36,617 nucleotides of DNA from a bacterium BMS3Abin03 (lineage in GTDB: Bacteria > Bacteroidota > Ignavibacteria > Ignavibacteriales > Ignavibacteriaceae). Positions 16,124 through 24,710 of the stretch are shown here, in pieces. Position 1 is the stretch's first letter; the number at the start of each line of letters is the position of its first letter. The stretch lies in NCBI GenBank assembly GCA_002898075.1, contig BDSV01000234.1:1-36617 (forward strand). The letters are read 5' to 3'. The translations under genes were made by a program, and so were the position numbers. The notes under the pieces are model-generated. The model saw only the letters and a list, made by a program, of their open reading frames with translations. It ran no database searches and was not told the origin of the DNA.

Positions 16124-16190
16124 GTCTCCCGCCCTCCCTCGGGTTAGGAGGGAAGGCATTTGTGGGAGACTTAAGGGTGAGGGCTTTTAA
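16124..16190. repeat. Dispersed inverted element between convergent genes
   Basis: Outer arms GTCTCCC (16124-16130) and GGGAGAC (16164-16170) enclose an inner CCCTCC/GGAGGG stem (16132-16137, 16147-16152), followed by GGGTGAGGGCTTTT. It lies between the ParA-side remnant and the minus-strand PPK2 gene. It could end transcription of either; the family resemblance to the 11611 and 19477 elements suggests a dispersed repeat. Confidence 0.6.
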
Positions 16191-16202
16191 TATATATTAT
16201 TA

Positions 16203-17066
16203 TCACATCTCTTTCAACAATAATTCTTTCGCCCTTTTTAAACCGGATAGTTGTTTTTTGTCTAATTTAGGATAATCGGGCTTGAGTTTTTCCATTGCAT
16301 TAACAATAATTTCCGAAACTGCCAAACGTGTAAACCACTTTTTATCAGCCGGAACGATGAACCAGGGCGCATATATTTTGCTCGTTGCAGAAACTGCTTC
16401 CTGATATGCTTTTTGATATTCATTCCAAAAACCCCGCTCTTTTATATCCGATTCGGAAAATTTCCAGTTTTTTTCGGGATTGTTTATTCTTTTTAAAAAG
16501 CGTTTCTTCTGCTCTCCTCTAGATATATGAAGAAAGAATTTCAAAATAACCATGCCATTTTCGGATAAATATTTTTCAAAATCGTTTATCTGCCTGTAGC
16601 GCTGTTTCCAAATATCGGTATTAAGTAACTTTTCCGGAAGCTTTTGAAACTTAATTAAATCATGCACACGAACGATCAATACTTCTTCGTAATGAGAACG
16701 GTTGAATATGCCTATCCTACCCCGTTCGGGCAACGCTTTGTTAATACGCCAGAGGTAGCCATGATCCAGTTCCGTTTTTGACGGCTGCTTAAAACTGTAA
16801 ACCTGCGTCCCCTGAGGATTAAGTCCACTCATCACATGTTTAATTGTTCCATCCTTTCCCGCGGCATCCATCGCTTGAAAAACAATAAGCAACGCAAATT
16901 TATCCTGCGCATAAAGCTTGTCCTGAAGCTCGGTCATTTTCTTAATATTTTCTTTCAGCATAGCTGCAGCTTCTTTTTTCGATTTATATTTTCCCGTATC
17001 GAATGTGCTTATCTTTGATAGATTTACGTTACTGTTTGGCTTCACTCTGAATTTATCGTAGTTCAT
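16203..17066 (-). CDS. Polyphosphate kinase 2 (PPK2), probably class III-like
   Basis: A 287-residue PPK2-family kinase, which moves phosphate between polyphosphate and nucleoside mono- or diphosphates. Walker A is FQAMDAAGKDGTIKH (93-107) and Walker B lies in IGIFNRSHYEEVLIVRVHD. Also typical are GLNPQGTQVYSFKQPS, ILKFFLHISRGEQKKRF, the lid segment NWKFSESDIKERGFW and APWFIVPADKKWFTRL. The single-domain length and these motifs resemble class III enzymes, which phosphorylate both AMP and ADP, but class cannot be fixed by eye. A good ribosome site (CGGAG) precedes the ATG. The gene stands alone, convergent with the ParA side. A role in energy or phosphate reserve is the general expectation. 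Confidence 0.92.
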   Translation of the reverse strand: MNYDKFRVKPNSNVNLSKISTFDTGKYKSKKEAAAMLKENIKKMTELQDKLYAQDKFALLIVFQAMDAAGKDGTIKHVMSGLNPQGTQVYSFKQPSKTELDHGYLWRINKALPERGRIGIFNRSHYEEVLIVRVHDLIKFQKLPEKLLNTDIWKQRYRQINDFEKYLSENGMVILKFFLHISRGEQKKRFLKRINNPEKNWKFSESDIKERGFWNEYQKAYQEAVSATSKIYAPWFIVPADKKWFTRLAVSEIIVNAMEKLKPDYPKLDKKQLSGLKRAKELLLKEM

Positions 17067-17230
17067 TTCTTTACTCCGTTAAGAAAATTTGTTGATTATT
17101 TTACAAACCGGTTGATTGAATTTTATTATTTTTAAACATCAATTTAGATAATTCATTTATTATCGATTTAAAATATCAGATAAAATTTAATCAAACAAAT
17201 CTTTAACGTTTAAAAGCAGGTAATAAAACA

Positions 17231-18718
17231 GTGTTAAAAAACATTTTATTTGTGTCGATTTTTATTTTCTCTGAAAGTCTATTCGCTCAAAGCGGCTTTC
17301 AACAATTTTTAAATCGTGTTAACTCAATTAGCGATTCTACAGAGAAAGCAGCGGTGGTTGACAGTTTTATGACCATAGCACGCGAACAGGGAATTCCGTT
17401 CATCGAAGATAGTAATGCAAACTTTATTTATCTTGGAAATACGAATACAATATCCGTAGCGGGGGATTTCAACGGCTGGAATCCTAATGCTAATATGATG
17501 AACAATTTAACCCAAACAAGCTTTTGGTACTTCTCCAAAATTTTCGAAATGAATGCCCGTTTAGATTATAAATTTGTTCTCAACGGAAACAACTGGATAC
17601 TCGACCCCGAAAATCCCCATACAATTACAGGCGGTTATGGACCAAACAGTGAATTAGCTATGCCTGAATATATTCAGCCATGGGAGATTGAATATAATCC
17701 GGTTATCGAACATGGCAGCATAATAACAACATCAATTTTTAGTACACATATTAATGAAACGTTTCAATTAAAAATTTATCTTCCTCCCGGTTACAATAAA
17801 AATCCGGAGGCGAGATATTCGACAGCATATTTTCAGGATGGATTTGAATATATAACTCTTGGAAGTGCAGTAAACGTTATCGATAACTTGATTGATAGTA
17901 ATAAAATCAAACCAATCATTGCTGTATTTGTAAAACCAAACAATAGAAATGAAGAATATGCGGGCAGCAAACGAAATCAGTACAGATTATTTTTTGTGGA
18001 AGAGCTTACCCCGTTTATCGACAGTTCGTATCAAACAATACAAGATCCATCGCAAAGATTAGTATTGGGCGATTCGTACGGCGGAAATATTTCTGCATTA
18101 ATTTCTTACCATCACCCTGAAATATTTGGATTATGCGGACTTCATTCGGGAGCGTTTCAACCAAATAATTTTGAAGTGTATAATCTGATAGTTAACGGCA
18201 GTAAGGAAGATATAAAGTGGAGCTCCGTTTGGGGAAGTTATGAAGGTAGTCTAGTAGGAAACATGCATCATTTTCAGGATTCGCTGCAATCAAAAGGATA
18301 TGAGCATGAATGGCTTGAGCTGCCGGAAGGACATAGCTGGGGATTGTGGCGTGCAAACCTTGATAGATTATCAGAATACTTTTTCCCTGCTGAGCCGAAC
18401 ATTATTGATGAGGGGGAATTGTTACCGCCAGATGATTTTAAACTTTATCAGAATTATCCCAACCCATTCAATCCAACTACAAAAATTAGTTTTTCTATTT
18501 CAGCAGTATTGACAGAATATTACCCCGAACTACGAAAAGTATTATTAAAGGTCTTCGATATTCTCGGAAATAAAGTAGCAACCCTGGTGGATAAAGAACT
18601 AACAGTTGGAAACTATGCTGTTGAATTTGATGCATCTGATTACTCCAGCGGAGTTTATTTTTATCGGCTTACCGCCGGTAATTTTACTGCTACAAAGAAA
18701 ATGATTTTACTCAGATGA
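17231..18718 (+). CDS. Secreted esterase with CBM48-like N-terminal domain and T9SS sorting domain
   Basis: A 495-residue secreted protein starting at GTG (17231; no other start fits the signal peptide MLKNILFVSIFIFSESLFAQ). Residues about 60-150 form a CBM48/AMPK-like beta-sandwich (ISVAGDFNGWNPNANMM ... LDYKFVLNGNNWILDPENPH). Residues about 155-385 are a putative esterase domain (enterochelin esterase/EstD type): nucleophile S282 in LVLGDSYGGNIS and His H368 in LPEGHSWGLWR. Residues about 403-495 are the T9SS sorting domain. This architecture resembles secreted carbohydrate or feruloyl esterases and Fes-like enzymes; the substrate is not known. Unlike the other three sorting domains its loop (AVLTEYYPELRKV) has no obvious palindrome. 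It ends with TGA. Confidence 0.87.
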   Translation: MLKNILFVSIFIFSESLFAQSGFQQFLNRVNSISDSTEKAAVVDSFMTIAREQGIPFIEDSNANFIYLGNTNTISVAGDFNGWNPNANMMNNLTQTSFWYFSKIFEMNARLDYKFVLNGNNWILDPENPHTITGGYGPNSELAMPEYIQPWEIEYNPVIEHGSIITTSIFSTHINETFQLKIYLPPGYNKNPEARYSTAYFQDGFEYITLGSAVNVIDNLIDSNKIKPIIAVFVKPNNRNEEYAGSKRNQYRLFFVEELTPFIDSSYQTIQDPSQRLVLGDSYGGNISALISYHHPEIFGLCGLHSGAFQPNNFEVYNLIVNGSKEDIKWSSVWGSYEGSLVGNMHHFQDSLQSKGYEHEWLELPEGHSWGLWRANLDRLSEYFFPAEPNIIDEGELLPPDDFKLYQNYPNPFNPTTKISFSISAVLTEYYPELRKVLLKVFDILGNKVATLVDKELTVGNYAVEFDASDYSSGVYFYRLTAGNFTATKKMILLR

Positions 18719-18751
18719 TGAATAATAATTGTTTTCAACATAATCCTGAAA

Positions 18752-19354
18752 TTAGAACTCGCACCCTCTCGTGTAAGCTTTATGAAGCAGCTTAGTATAT
18801 TCTTCGAAAGGAATTTCTACGGCACCAAACATTTTCAGATGATCGGTTGCATATTGAACATCCAACAGCAGGTAATCCTTCTCATTCAAATATTTCAGCA
18901 ATGCGATCAACGCAGCTTTCGATGCCTCCGATGTTTTTGAAAACATTGATTCGCCAAAGAAAGCTCCTCTAAAAGTTACTCCGTACAAACCGCCGATGAG
19001 TTTACCGTCCTTCCAGGTTTCTACTGAATGTGCATGTCCTCTTTTATGCAGTCTTCTGTAAGCCCTTATCAAATCTTCGGAAATCCATGTGGTTTCCCTG
19101 TCTGCACAACCCTTAACAACATCGAGAAAATTGGTATCGAATCGTATCTTGAAATTTTTATTTTCAATTGCTTTTCTCGCCGAGCGCGGGATGTTGTAAT
19201 TGTCGAGCGGAATTATAGTTCTTATATCGGGCATATACCAGTTAATCGAACCTGTACGTTCATCTGCCATAGGAAACGCACCGCTTGCATAAAGGCGAAG
19301 CATATTATTGGGCTTTAATAATTCTTCGGGGTCTATTTTATTTCTGGAATCCAT
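18752..19354 (-). CDS. aat: Leucyl/phenylalanyl-tRNA-protein transferase
   Basis: A 200-residue Aat enzyme, which adds Leu or Phe from charged tRNA to the N-terminal Lys or Arg of proteins, marking them for ClpS/ClpAP degradation (N-degron pathway). Visible motifs are LYASGAFPMADE and INWYMPDIRTIIPL at the N-terminus, then TWISEDLIRAYRRLHKRGHA, HSVETWKDGKLIGGLYGVTF, RGAFFGESMFSK and LLLDVQYATDHLKMFGAVEI. The protein is shorter than E. coli Aat (234) because the N-terminal region is compact, as in other FCB members. The gene is convergent with the esterase gene and leaves 33 bases between the stops. The upstream 400-base gap contains a repeat element. Confidence 0.92.
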   Translation of the reverse strand: MDSRNKIDPEELLKPNNMLRLYASGAFPMADERTGSINWYMPDIRTIIPLDNYNIPRSARKAIENKNFKIRFDTNFLDVVKGCADRETTWISEDLIRAYRRLHKRGHAHSVETWKDGKLIGGLYGVTFRGAFFGESMFSKTSEASKAALIALLKYLNEKDYLLLDVQYATDHLKMFGAVEIPFEEYTKLLHKAYTRGCEF

Positions 19355-19776
19355 TTATCAATCTTTTACACTAAGTTGTATTCAAACTTCACATCTGTCC
19401 AAAATAAACTGTTAATAAATTAACAAGAACAAAAAAAATGGATTACAAGTACAAATTATTACTATGGCTATGAGAAAAACTCATCCCTCTTTAATTCCAC
19501 CTTCTCTTTCAAAGAGAAGGGGGTAGGGGGTTGAGTTTATTGAATTGGTAAAACATTTAAATTAATATTAAATGATGAATTTTTATTCAACCCAAAAAAT
19601 AATTTGGACAACGTTTTCAAACTTAATAATATTATTTTAATCTCTCAATTAAAATGATCGAATAACAATATTTTTAACATAACAACCATATTAAGGTTTT
19701 TATTTAAGATTACGGCTTTATATGTTTACAGTCTATTTTCTCAATCATAGTTTTTATTAATAGTAAGGATAATTAA
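19355..19776. other. 422-base intergenic gap between aat and carbamate kinase
   Basis: A divergent, AT-rich gap. The only structure I see is the inverted element at 19477-19538. The remainder (19539-19776) must hold the arcC promoter, but I cannot assign one with confidence. No ORF or RNA gene is supported. Confidence 0.5.
19477..19538. repeat. Dispersed nested inverted element
   Basis: Outer arms AAACTCA (19477-19483) and TGAGTTT (19532-19538) enclose a perfect 10-base hairpin, CCTTCTCTTT/AAAGAGAAGG, with a one-base loop (19500-19520), next to a G-rich run. The C-rich then G-rich layout matches the elements at 11611 and 16124. Confidence 0.65.
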
Positions 19777-20724
19777 TTGAACAAAAAAATTGCTGTTGTT
19801 GCTTTGGGAGGGAATGCACTTATAAGGGGCAACGAATTAGGAACGATTCAACAGCAGGAGAAAAATACTTACGATACTTGCATCCACTTATTGAAGCTGG
19901 TGAAAAATGAACACAACATCGTAATCACACATGGGAATGGACCGCAGGTGGGAAACATTATGTTAAGAAACGATGCCGGATTTAAAACATATAAAATTCC
20001 TAAAATGCCGTTAGATATTTGTGTCGCTGATTCTCAGGGCGGAATCGGTTACATGATTGAAAGGCAGATGAAAAATATTCTAACCGAAAACAAAGTCAGG
20101 CGAAATGTTATAACGATAATAACGCAGGTTGTTGTAGATTTAAATGACCCTGCTTTTGCAGAACCTACTAAACCTGTAGGTGCATTCTATCTAAAAGAAG
20201 AAGCGGAACTACTCTCCAAAGCAAATCCCGAGTTGGTCTTTAAAGAAGACCCGAGAAAAAGAGGATGGCGGCGGGTTGTTCCTTCCCCCAAACCGATGGA
20301 AATAATGAACAAAAAAATTATTAAAGACCTGGTTAAGCGAGGCAATATAGTAATTGCAGCCGGCGGCGGCGGCGTTCCGGTTTACCGTGATAAGAAAAAA
20401 CATTTGCAGGGAATTGAAGCAGTGATAGATAAGGACCTTGCATCTGCATTGCTCGCACGTGAGATTAAAGCCGATGCTTTTTTTATTTTAACAGACGTTT
20501 CTAAAGTTTATATAAATTTTCAGAAACCAAACCAGAGGGCATTAGACAAAATATCGATAGCCGATGCCGAAAGATACTATGATGAGGGAGAATTCGCCGC
20601 AGGCAGTATGGGTCCGAAAATTCTTGCTGCTATTGATTTTGTAAAAAATGGCGGCAGAGAAACAATAATCACGGAATCAACACAGCTCTCCGATCCAAAT
20701 TGCGGTACACGAATAGTGCCTTAA
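19777..20724 (+). CDS. arcC: Carbamate kinase
   Basis: A 315-residue amino-acid-kinase-fold enzyme that transfers phosphate between carbamoyl phosphate and ADP. The start is TTG at 19777 behind AAGGATAA. Motifs: VVALGGNALIRG at the N-terminus (substrate and phosphate loop), VITHGNGPQVGN, MPLDICVADSQGGIGYMIER, RRVVPSPKP, VIAAGGGGVPVYRD, GIEAVIDKDLASALLA and FFILTDVSKVYINF, all typical of ArcC. In arginine-deiminase operons it makes ATP from carbamoyl phosphate, but neither arcA nor arcB lies beside it. It may serve purine/allantoin or agmatine degradation, or make carbamoyl phosphate. The gene stands alone on the plus strand. No regulation can be read. Confidence 0.93.
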   Translation: MNKKIAVVALGGNALIRGNELGTIQQQEKNTYDTCIHLLKLVKNEHNIVITHGNGPQVGNIMLRNDAGFKTYKIPKMPLDICVADSQGGIGYMIERQMKNILTENKVRRNVITIITQVVVDLNDPAFAEPTKPVGAFYLKEEAELLSKANPELVFKEDPRKRGWRRVVPSPKPMEIMNKKIIKDLVKRGNIVIAAGGGGVPVYRDKKKHLQGIEAVIDKDLASALLAREIKADAFFILTDVSKVYINFQKPNQRALDKISIADAERYYDEGEFAAGSMGPKILAAIDFVKNGGRETIITESTQLSDPNCGTRIVP

Positions 20725-20828
20725 GCAACCTTTCAACATCTATTACAACCAGATAGAATTTGATGAACGGATATTTAAATAGATACTTTATAATTATTTA
20801 AAACGTAAAAGTTTTCTAGACTTTCAGA

Positions 20829-21557
20829 TTATGCCGTACGTTTAATAAATTTCTGAATTACAGGATCACCGGAATTAATTAATTCATTCTGGCTGCCCAC
20901 AAAATGAATTTTACCGTTATTTATCATTGCAACTTTATCAGCAACATTTTTTACGCTGTACATATCGTGGGTTACAACAACCGAAGTTACATTTAATCTT
21001 TCCGTTAATTCTTTTATAAGATGATCTATCGAATCGGACATGATCGGGTCCAGACCCGTTGTAGGTTCGTCATACAGAATATAATCGGGGTTTGTTATCA
21101 AAGCTCTTGCAAGCCCCACTCTTTTTTTCATCCCACCGGATAGCTCAGCCGGTTTCAAATCCTGCGCATGCGGCAGCCCTACCATCTCTAATTTTTCTTC
21201 AACCATTCTATCGATTTCAGCCCTGCTGTAGCCGTTATCCGATTCCACTAATGCTAAAGCGATATTTTCACCTACTGTCATAGAATCGAATAGAGCCGCA
21301 CCCTGAAACAAAAACCCGAACCTCTTTCTAAGTTTATTAAGACTTGTACTGTTTAATTCATTTACTATTTGGTCTTCAACTTTAACATAACCCGAGTCGG
21401 GCATAAGCAACCCAACTATATGTTTTATAAGAACACTTTTACCGCAGCCGCTTCTGCCGATTATTACAATTGTTTCTCCGGTTTCTATCGTTAAGTTCAC
21501 ACCCCGTAAAACCTTATTATCACCGAAGCTTTTATGTAAGTCTTTTATTTCTATCAT
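20829..21557 (-). CDS. ABC transporter ATP-binding protein, MlaF/Ttg2A type
   Basis: A 242-residue ATPase. The ATG at 21557 (MIEIKDLHKSFGDNK) is chosen over the longer frame from 21617, because the extra 20 residues are hydrophobic and unlike ATPase N-termini. Walker A is IGRSGCGKSVLIK, signature LSGGMKKRVGLARAL, Walker B YILYDEPTTGLDP, H-loop VVTHDM. YDEPTTGLDPI and the RSGCGKS loop with LIKHIVGLLMPDSG are the style of MlaF, the ATPase of the MCE phospholipid transporter that maintains outer-membrane lipid asymmetry. Normally mlaE and mlaD are adjacent; neither is here. Convergent with arcC, 104 bases between stops. Permease partner presumably lies elsewhere. Confidence 0.85.
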   Translation of the reverse strand: MIEIKDLHKSFGDNKVLRGVNLTIETGETIVIIGRSGCGKSVLIKHIVGLLMPDSGYVKVEDQIVNELNSTSLNKLRKRFGFLFQGAALFDSMTVGENIALALVESDNGYSRAEIDRMVEEKLEMVGLPHAQDLKPAELSGGMKKRVGLARALITNPDYILYDEPTTGLDPIMSDSIDHLIKELTERLNVTSVVVTHDMYSVKNVADKVAMINNGKIHFVGSQNELINSGDPVIQKFIKRTA

Positions 21558-21695
21558 ATTATAATTGAGTTTATGCAAAAATACTATTTTCAAAATCCAT
21601 ATAAAATTATATAACAATCTCTAAAATGAACAAATATTATAATAGAATGAAAATGCAAGTGTAAAGATGGGTTTGCAGGATGAAGAACCTGGTTA

Positions 21696-22934
21696 TCAGG
21701 GAACGACCACAGGCAGAATATAATTTCCTTCATTCCCCGAATTATCAACTATTCCAATCGTGAGGTCTTTATAGCCGGAGCGGATATTTATTTTTTGGGT
21801 AAATAGTAAGTCGCCGTCTTTTTTGAATTTTACTTTTTTACCGTTTACAAACAGCTTTTTAATGTCGCCAAAAACTTTTCCCGAAAAGATTACATTGTAA
21901 GGATTATTCCCGGTTGCTAACCTGTAATCAAGATAGACCTTTCCTTCAAATAATTCATTTCCGCTAAAGGAATACTCCCCGATAGACCACCGGTCAAACT
22001 GTGGTGCAATATTATCAAGAATAAGAGAACCGAGATTATAATAGAAATAATTATTATCGTCGTCTGCAAGCGCAAAGAGAAGGTTGTATTCACCTATCAG
22101 CCCATTTGTTTTAAATTCTCTCTGCACGAGGAACCTGCCTTCGTAGGGAGTGATAGTCTGGTCCTCATCCTTTCGTTCCCGGTAATGCTTATTAACAAGC
22201 TGGTAGAAACCGGGACCATCATAATAGATGTTATCGGCAGTTGGGTAAAGAATTAAAAACGGTTCCGGTTTATTTGAATCACAAAGAACGGAAACCTTAA
22301 TATGGTCTAACCCTTTATATACGGGTATATCCTGATCCGGGAGAACAACCGACAGCAATATTCTTGAATTTGTTTTTAACAGAAGGGAAATAGTTGTGAT
22401 TTGTTCGAGTGTGTATTTATTATACGGATAATGCTTATTTGCAAGGTAGCTTTCCACATCATCCGATTCCTGATTGTAACCTACCGGAAATCGTCTGGCA
22501 ATCTCCTTCGTCTGAAGTTCTATTCCCGTCATTACGGGCGGAATGTGAGGGTTTAACGGGACACTTTCCGTCCTCAAAAATTCATTTTCTTTATTAAAGA
22601 TAATAACTTCTAATTTTGTGTTCTTGTTCAGTACAAAATCGGCGGCAAGCTCGGTCGCTAAGTTTGGAAACTCAGAGTAATCAATTTTCACTTCGGTGGG
22701 TCGGGCATAATCAAAACTTTTTATAACGAAATCTTTTAGCGTATAGTTTTTATATTTTACCTTGCCTTTGCAGGTCAATTCGGAACTGCCGATGAGTGAG
22801 ACGGATAAGTTAATTCCGTTTATAGATTCGGATATTTTGCTTACTTTCATTTCCTGATCTTCTAAACCGGCACAGGAAATTATAAACAACGATAGAAAAA
22901 CTATCGATGATAAATATTGAATTAAAGTTTTCAC
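21696..22934 (-). CDS. Lipoprotein of unknown function
   Basis: A protein of about 412 residues with an N-terminal lipobox. The GTG at 22934 gives a normal lipoprotein signal (MKTLIQYLSSIVFLSLFIISC, Cys at the lipobox ISCAG); a longer TTG start at 22973 is possible and has a ribosome-like GGAGA too far from the GTG. The mature part is rich in short beta-strands, with paired Asn/Asp and Tyr and no catalytic motif I know. A middle segment (YLANKHYPYNKYTLEQITTI, about 170-190) and an end with KDLTIGIVDNSGNEGNYILP suggest Ig-like sandwich modules. Unrecognised. It sits upstream of the MlaF-type ATPase on the same strand, 138 bases away, so a link is possible but weak. It ends with TGA. Confidence 0.72.
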   Translation of the reverse strand: MKTLIQYLSSIVFLSLFIISCAGLEDQEMKVSKISESINGINLSVSLIGSSELTCKGKVKYKNYTLKDFVIKSFDYARPTEVKIDYSEFPNLATELAADFVLNKNTKLEVIIFNKENEFLRTESVPLNPHIPPVMTGIELQTKEIARRFPVGYNQESDDVESYLANKHYPYNKYTLEQITTISLLLKTNSRILLSVVLPDQDIPVYKGLDHIKVSVLCDSNKPEPFLILYPTADNIYYDGPGFYQLVNKHYRERKDEDQTITPYEGRFLVQREFKTNGLIGEYNLLFALADDDNNYFYYNLGSLILDNIAPQFDRWSIGEYSFSGNELFEGKVYLDYRLATGNNPYNVIFSGKVFGDIKKLFVNGKKVKFKKDGDLLFTQKINIRSGYKDLTIGIVDNSGNEGNYILPVVVP

Positions 22935-23309
22935 AGCATTATGTAATTTAGTTCTCCGTTTCCTGTCCGGCAAAGTACGGGTTCGTTTTTAAAATTCTGC
23001 CTTTCAGGAGCTTGGTAAAATAGGATTATTGCGGGTTATTTTCAACTTATTAGAGAGAATTCTAAGATGTTTTTATTTCCTTTGCCTGTTAGCCCGCCGG
23101 AAGATTTTCTTATAAGGTAAGTAATCATTTCCTTTAAGTTATACTAATACAGGAAGTTATAAACATCACCCCCTGTCGTTTCCGATGCTTTAAATACATT
23201 GGCATAGTTTTTCCTTTTATTTAACTGAAAAAATTTGAACGGGGAATGCTTCTTTTTTAATTTGAAGAGAAAAATAATCGCTGCTTGAATAAAAATAAAT
23301 TGAAGATAA
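22935..23309. other. 375-base gap with no supported gene
   Basis: Divergent gap between the lipoprotein gene and the HEAGH membrane protein gene. I see no ORF with a ribosome site, no RNA gene and no long hairpin. It must carry promoters for both genes, but none is clear. Confidence 0.5.
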
Positions 23310-23846
23310 ATGGAATTTGAAAAGAACAACGAAATAGATATAAAGGCAGCCAAGCCATATACAAAGTGGGATGAAATTAAAAGATGGATCCCTTCAATAA
23401 TTATCCTTCCCGTTGCAATTTACTGGTGTATAAACCGGGGCAATTACGGTTTGATTGATAATGTCGATCTGGTTATACATGAAGCAGGACATGTTTTCTT
23501 CACGCTGTTCGGTAAGTTTATCTATACACTCGGCGGAACTTTAATGCAAATTATTATTCCCGGAATTATTGCCTGGTTTTTCCTTAGAAACAACTACAGA
23601 ACCGGGGTACAGTTTGCATTGCTTTGGCTCGGGCAGAACTTGATTAACATTAGTGTCTATGCAGCGGATGCTAAAGCGCAAAAACTTCACCTGCTTGGTG
23701 GCAATAGGGTTTATCACGATTGGAATTATCTGCTCAATCAATCAGGGCTGTTAGAGTACGATCAGACAATAGGTTACATAATTTTTGCAACTGCAATAAT
23801 AATATTTATTGCTGCCGTTTTAATGCCTCTTATAACTCGGGATTAA
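23310..23846 (+). CDS. Membrane protein with HExxH motif, possible metalloprotease
   Basis: A 178-residue protein with a hydrophilic N-terminus (1-25) and hydrophobic segments near 27-40, 72-95, 100-120 and 155-175. H57-E-A-G-H61 in LVIHEAGHVFFTLFG is a zinc-metalloprotease motif of the M50-like kind, lying at the start of a helix. A candidate third ligand region is YHDWNYLLNQ (about 133-142). M50 relatives cleave within the membrane or are related non-proteolytic proteins; I cannot place it in a named subfamily. It ends 39 bases before the MORN-TonB gene on the same strand, so the two are likely co-transcribed. The ATG at 23310 has a GAAGAT site before it. Confidence 0.72.
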   Translation: MEFEKNNEIDIKAAKPYTKWDEIKRWIPSIIILPVAIYWCINRGNYGLIDNVDLVIHEAGHVFFTLFGKFIYTLGGTLMQIIIPGIIAWFFLRNNYRTGVQFALLWLGQNLINISVYAADAKAQKLHLLGGNRVYHDWNYLLNQSGLLEYDQTIGYIIFATAIIIFIAAVLMPLITRD

Positions 23847-23885
23847 AATGTATTTTTCGCCTTCAAATAAATAAGCAAATACTTA

Positions 23886-24710
23886 ATGAAAATATTATTA
23901 ATACTTATCTGCCTTACACCTTTAACTTTTTCACAGGTGGATTCTATTGTTACCTATTATGATAACGGAAATATACAGTCCGTAATCCATTACAAAAAAG
24001 GCGTTCGCGACGGCGATGCAATATTCTACCGCGAAAACGGAAAATTAAAACAGAAGCTATCCTACTTTAACGGAAAAGTGAACGGTCTGGTAAGAAACTA
24101 TGATGAGAACGGTGTATTAAGAGAAATGTTCAGTATAGAAAATGGAAAGAGGGATGGACCCACTTCATATTTCGACAGCACAGGTACGTATGTAAAAGAT
24201 ATTTTTTACACCCGGGGCAAACTTGATGTTGAGGAAGAACTCTTAACGTACAGTAAATACGATAATGTACTTAAAGAAAAGGAAGGCAGCAACGATAAAA
24301 ATTCGAATATGAACAGAAAAAAAATTAAAAAGAAAGTCGATCCAAACCAGCCGCTGCCGCCACCGATAGAGGACGAACGGAACCTGGAAGAAGACCCTGC
24401 CTTTTATTTATCCGTAGAGATTATGCCGGAACCGATTGGGGGGATAGATGCTATTTACAGGAAAATTACTTATCCCAAACAAGCAAAAGAAAACAATATC
24501 GAGGGAACGGTTATTATCCGGGTTTTTATCGACAGGGACGGTGAAGTTTTAGACGCACAGGTTGTAAAAGGTATCGGGTACGGTTGTGACGAAGCTGCCC
24601 GGCTTGCGGTTTTTTACCATCGTTTTAAACCCGGACTGCAGATGGGAAAAAGAGTTAAAGTACAAATGGATATTCCAATCGAATTTAAATTGAAAAAAGA
24701 TGAAGATTAA
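23886..24710 (+). CDS. MORN-like repeat plus TonB C-terminal domain protein
   Basis: A 274-residue exported protein. Signal peptide MKILLILICLTPLTFSQ. Residues 22-110 hold about four MORN-like repeats (YYDNGNIQSVIHYKKGVRDG, YRENGKLKQKLSYFNGKVNG, YDENGVLREMFSIENGKRDG). A Lys/Pro-rich linker follows (about 135-165), then a TonB C-terminal domain (about 185-272): ITYPKQAKENNIEGTVIIRV, DRDGEVLDAQVVKG and DEAARLAVFYHRFKPG. TonB couples inner-membrane energy to outer-membrane receptors, but with no N-terminal transmembrane anchor this may be a periplasmic or outer-membrane adapter. Its stop overlaps the stop of the convergent pdxB by four bases in TTAA. Confidence 0.85.
   Translation: MKILLILICLTPLTFSQVDSIVTYYDNGNIQSVIHYKKGVRDGDAIFYRENGKLKQKLSYFNGKVNGLVRNYDENGVLREMFSIENGKRDGPTSYFDSTGTYVKDIFYTRGKLDVEEELLTYSKYDNVLKEKEGSNDKNSNMNRKKIKKKVDPNQPLPPPIEDERNLEEDPAFYLSVEIMPEPIGGIDAIYRKITYPKQAKENNIEGTVIIRVFIDRDGEVLDAQVVKGIGYGCDEAARLAVFYHRFKPGLQMGKRVKVQMDIPIEFKLKKDED

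Noticed and set aside
23144-23353. A 69-codon minus-strand frame before the HEAGH gene.
   Set aside because: It overlaps the start of that gene, has no recognisable family and is low in complexity.
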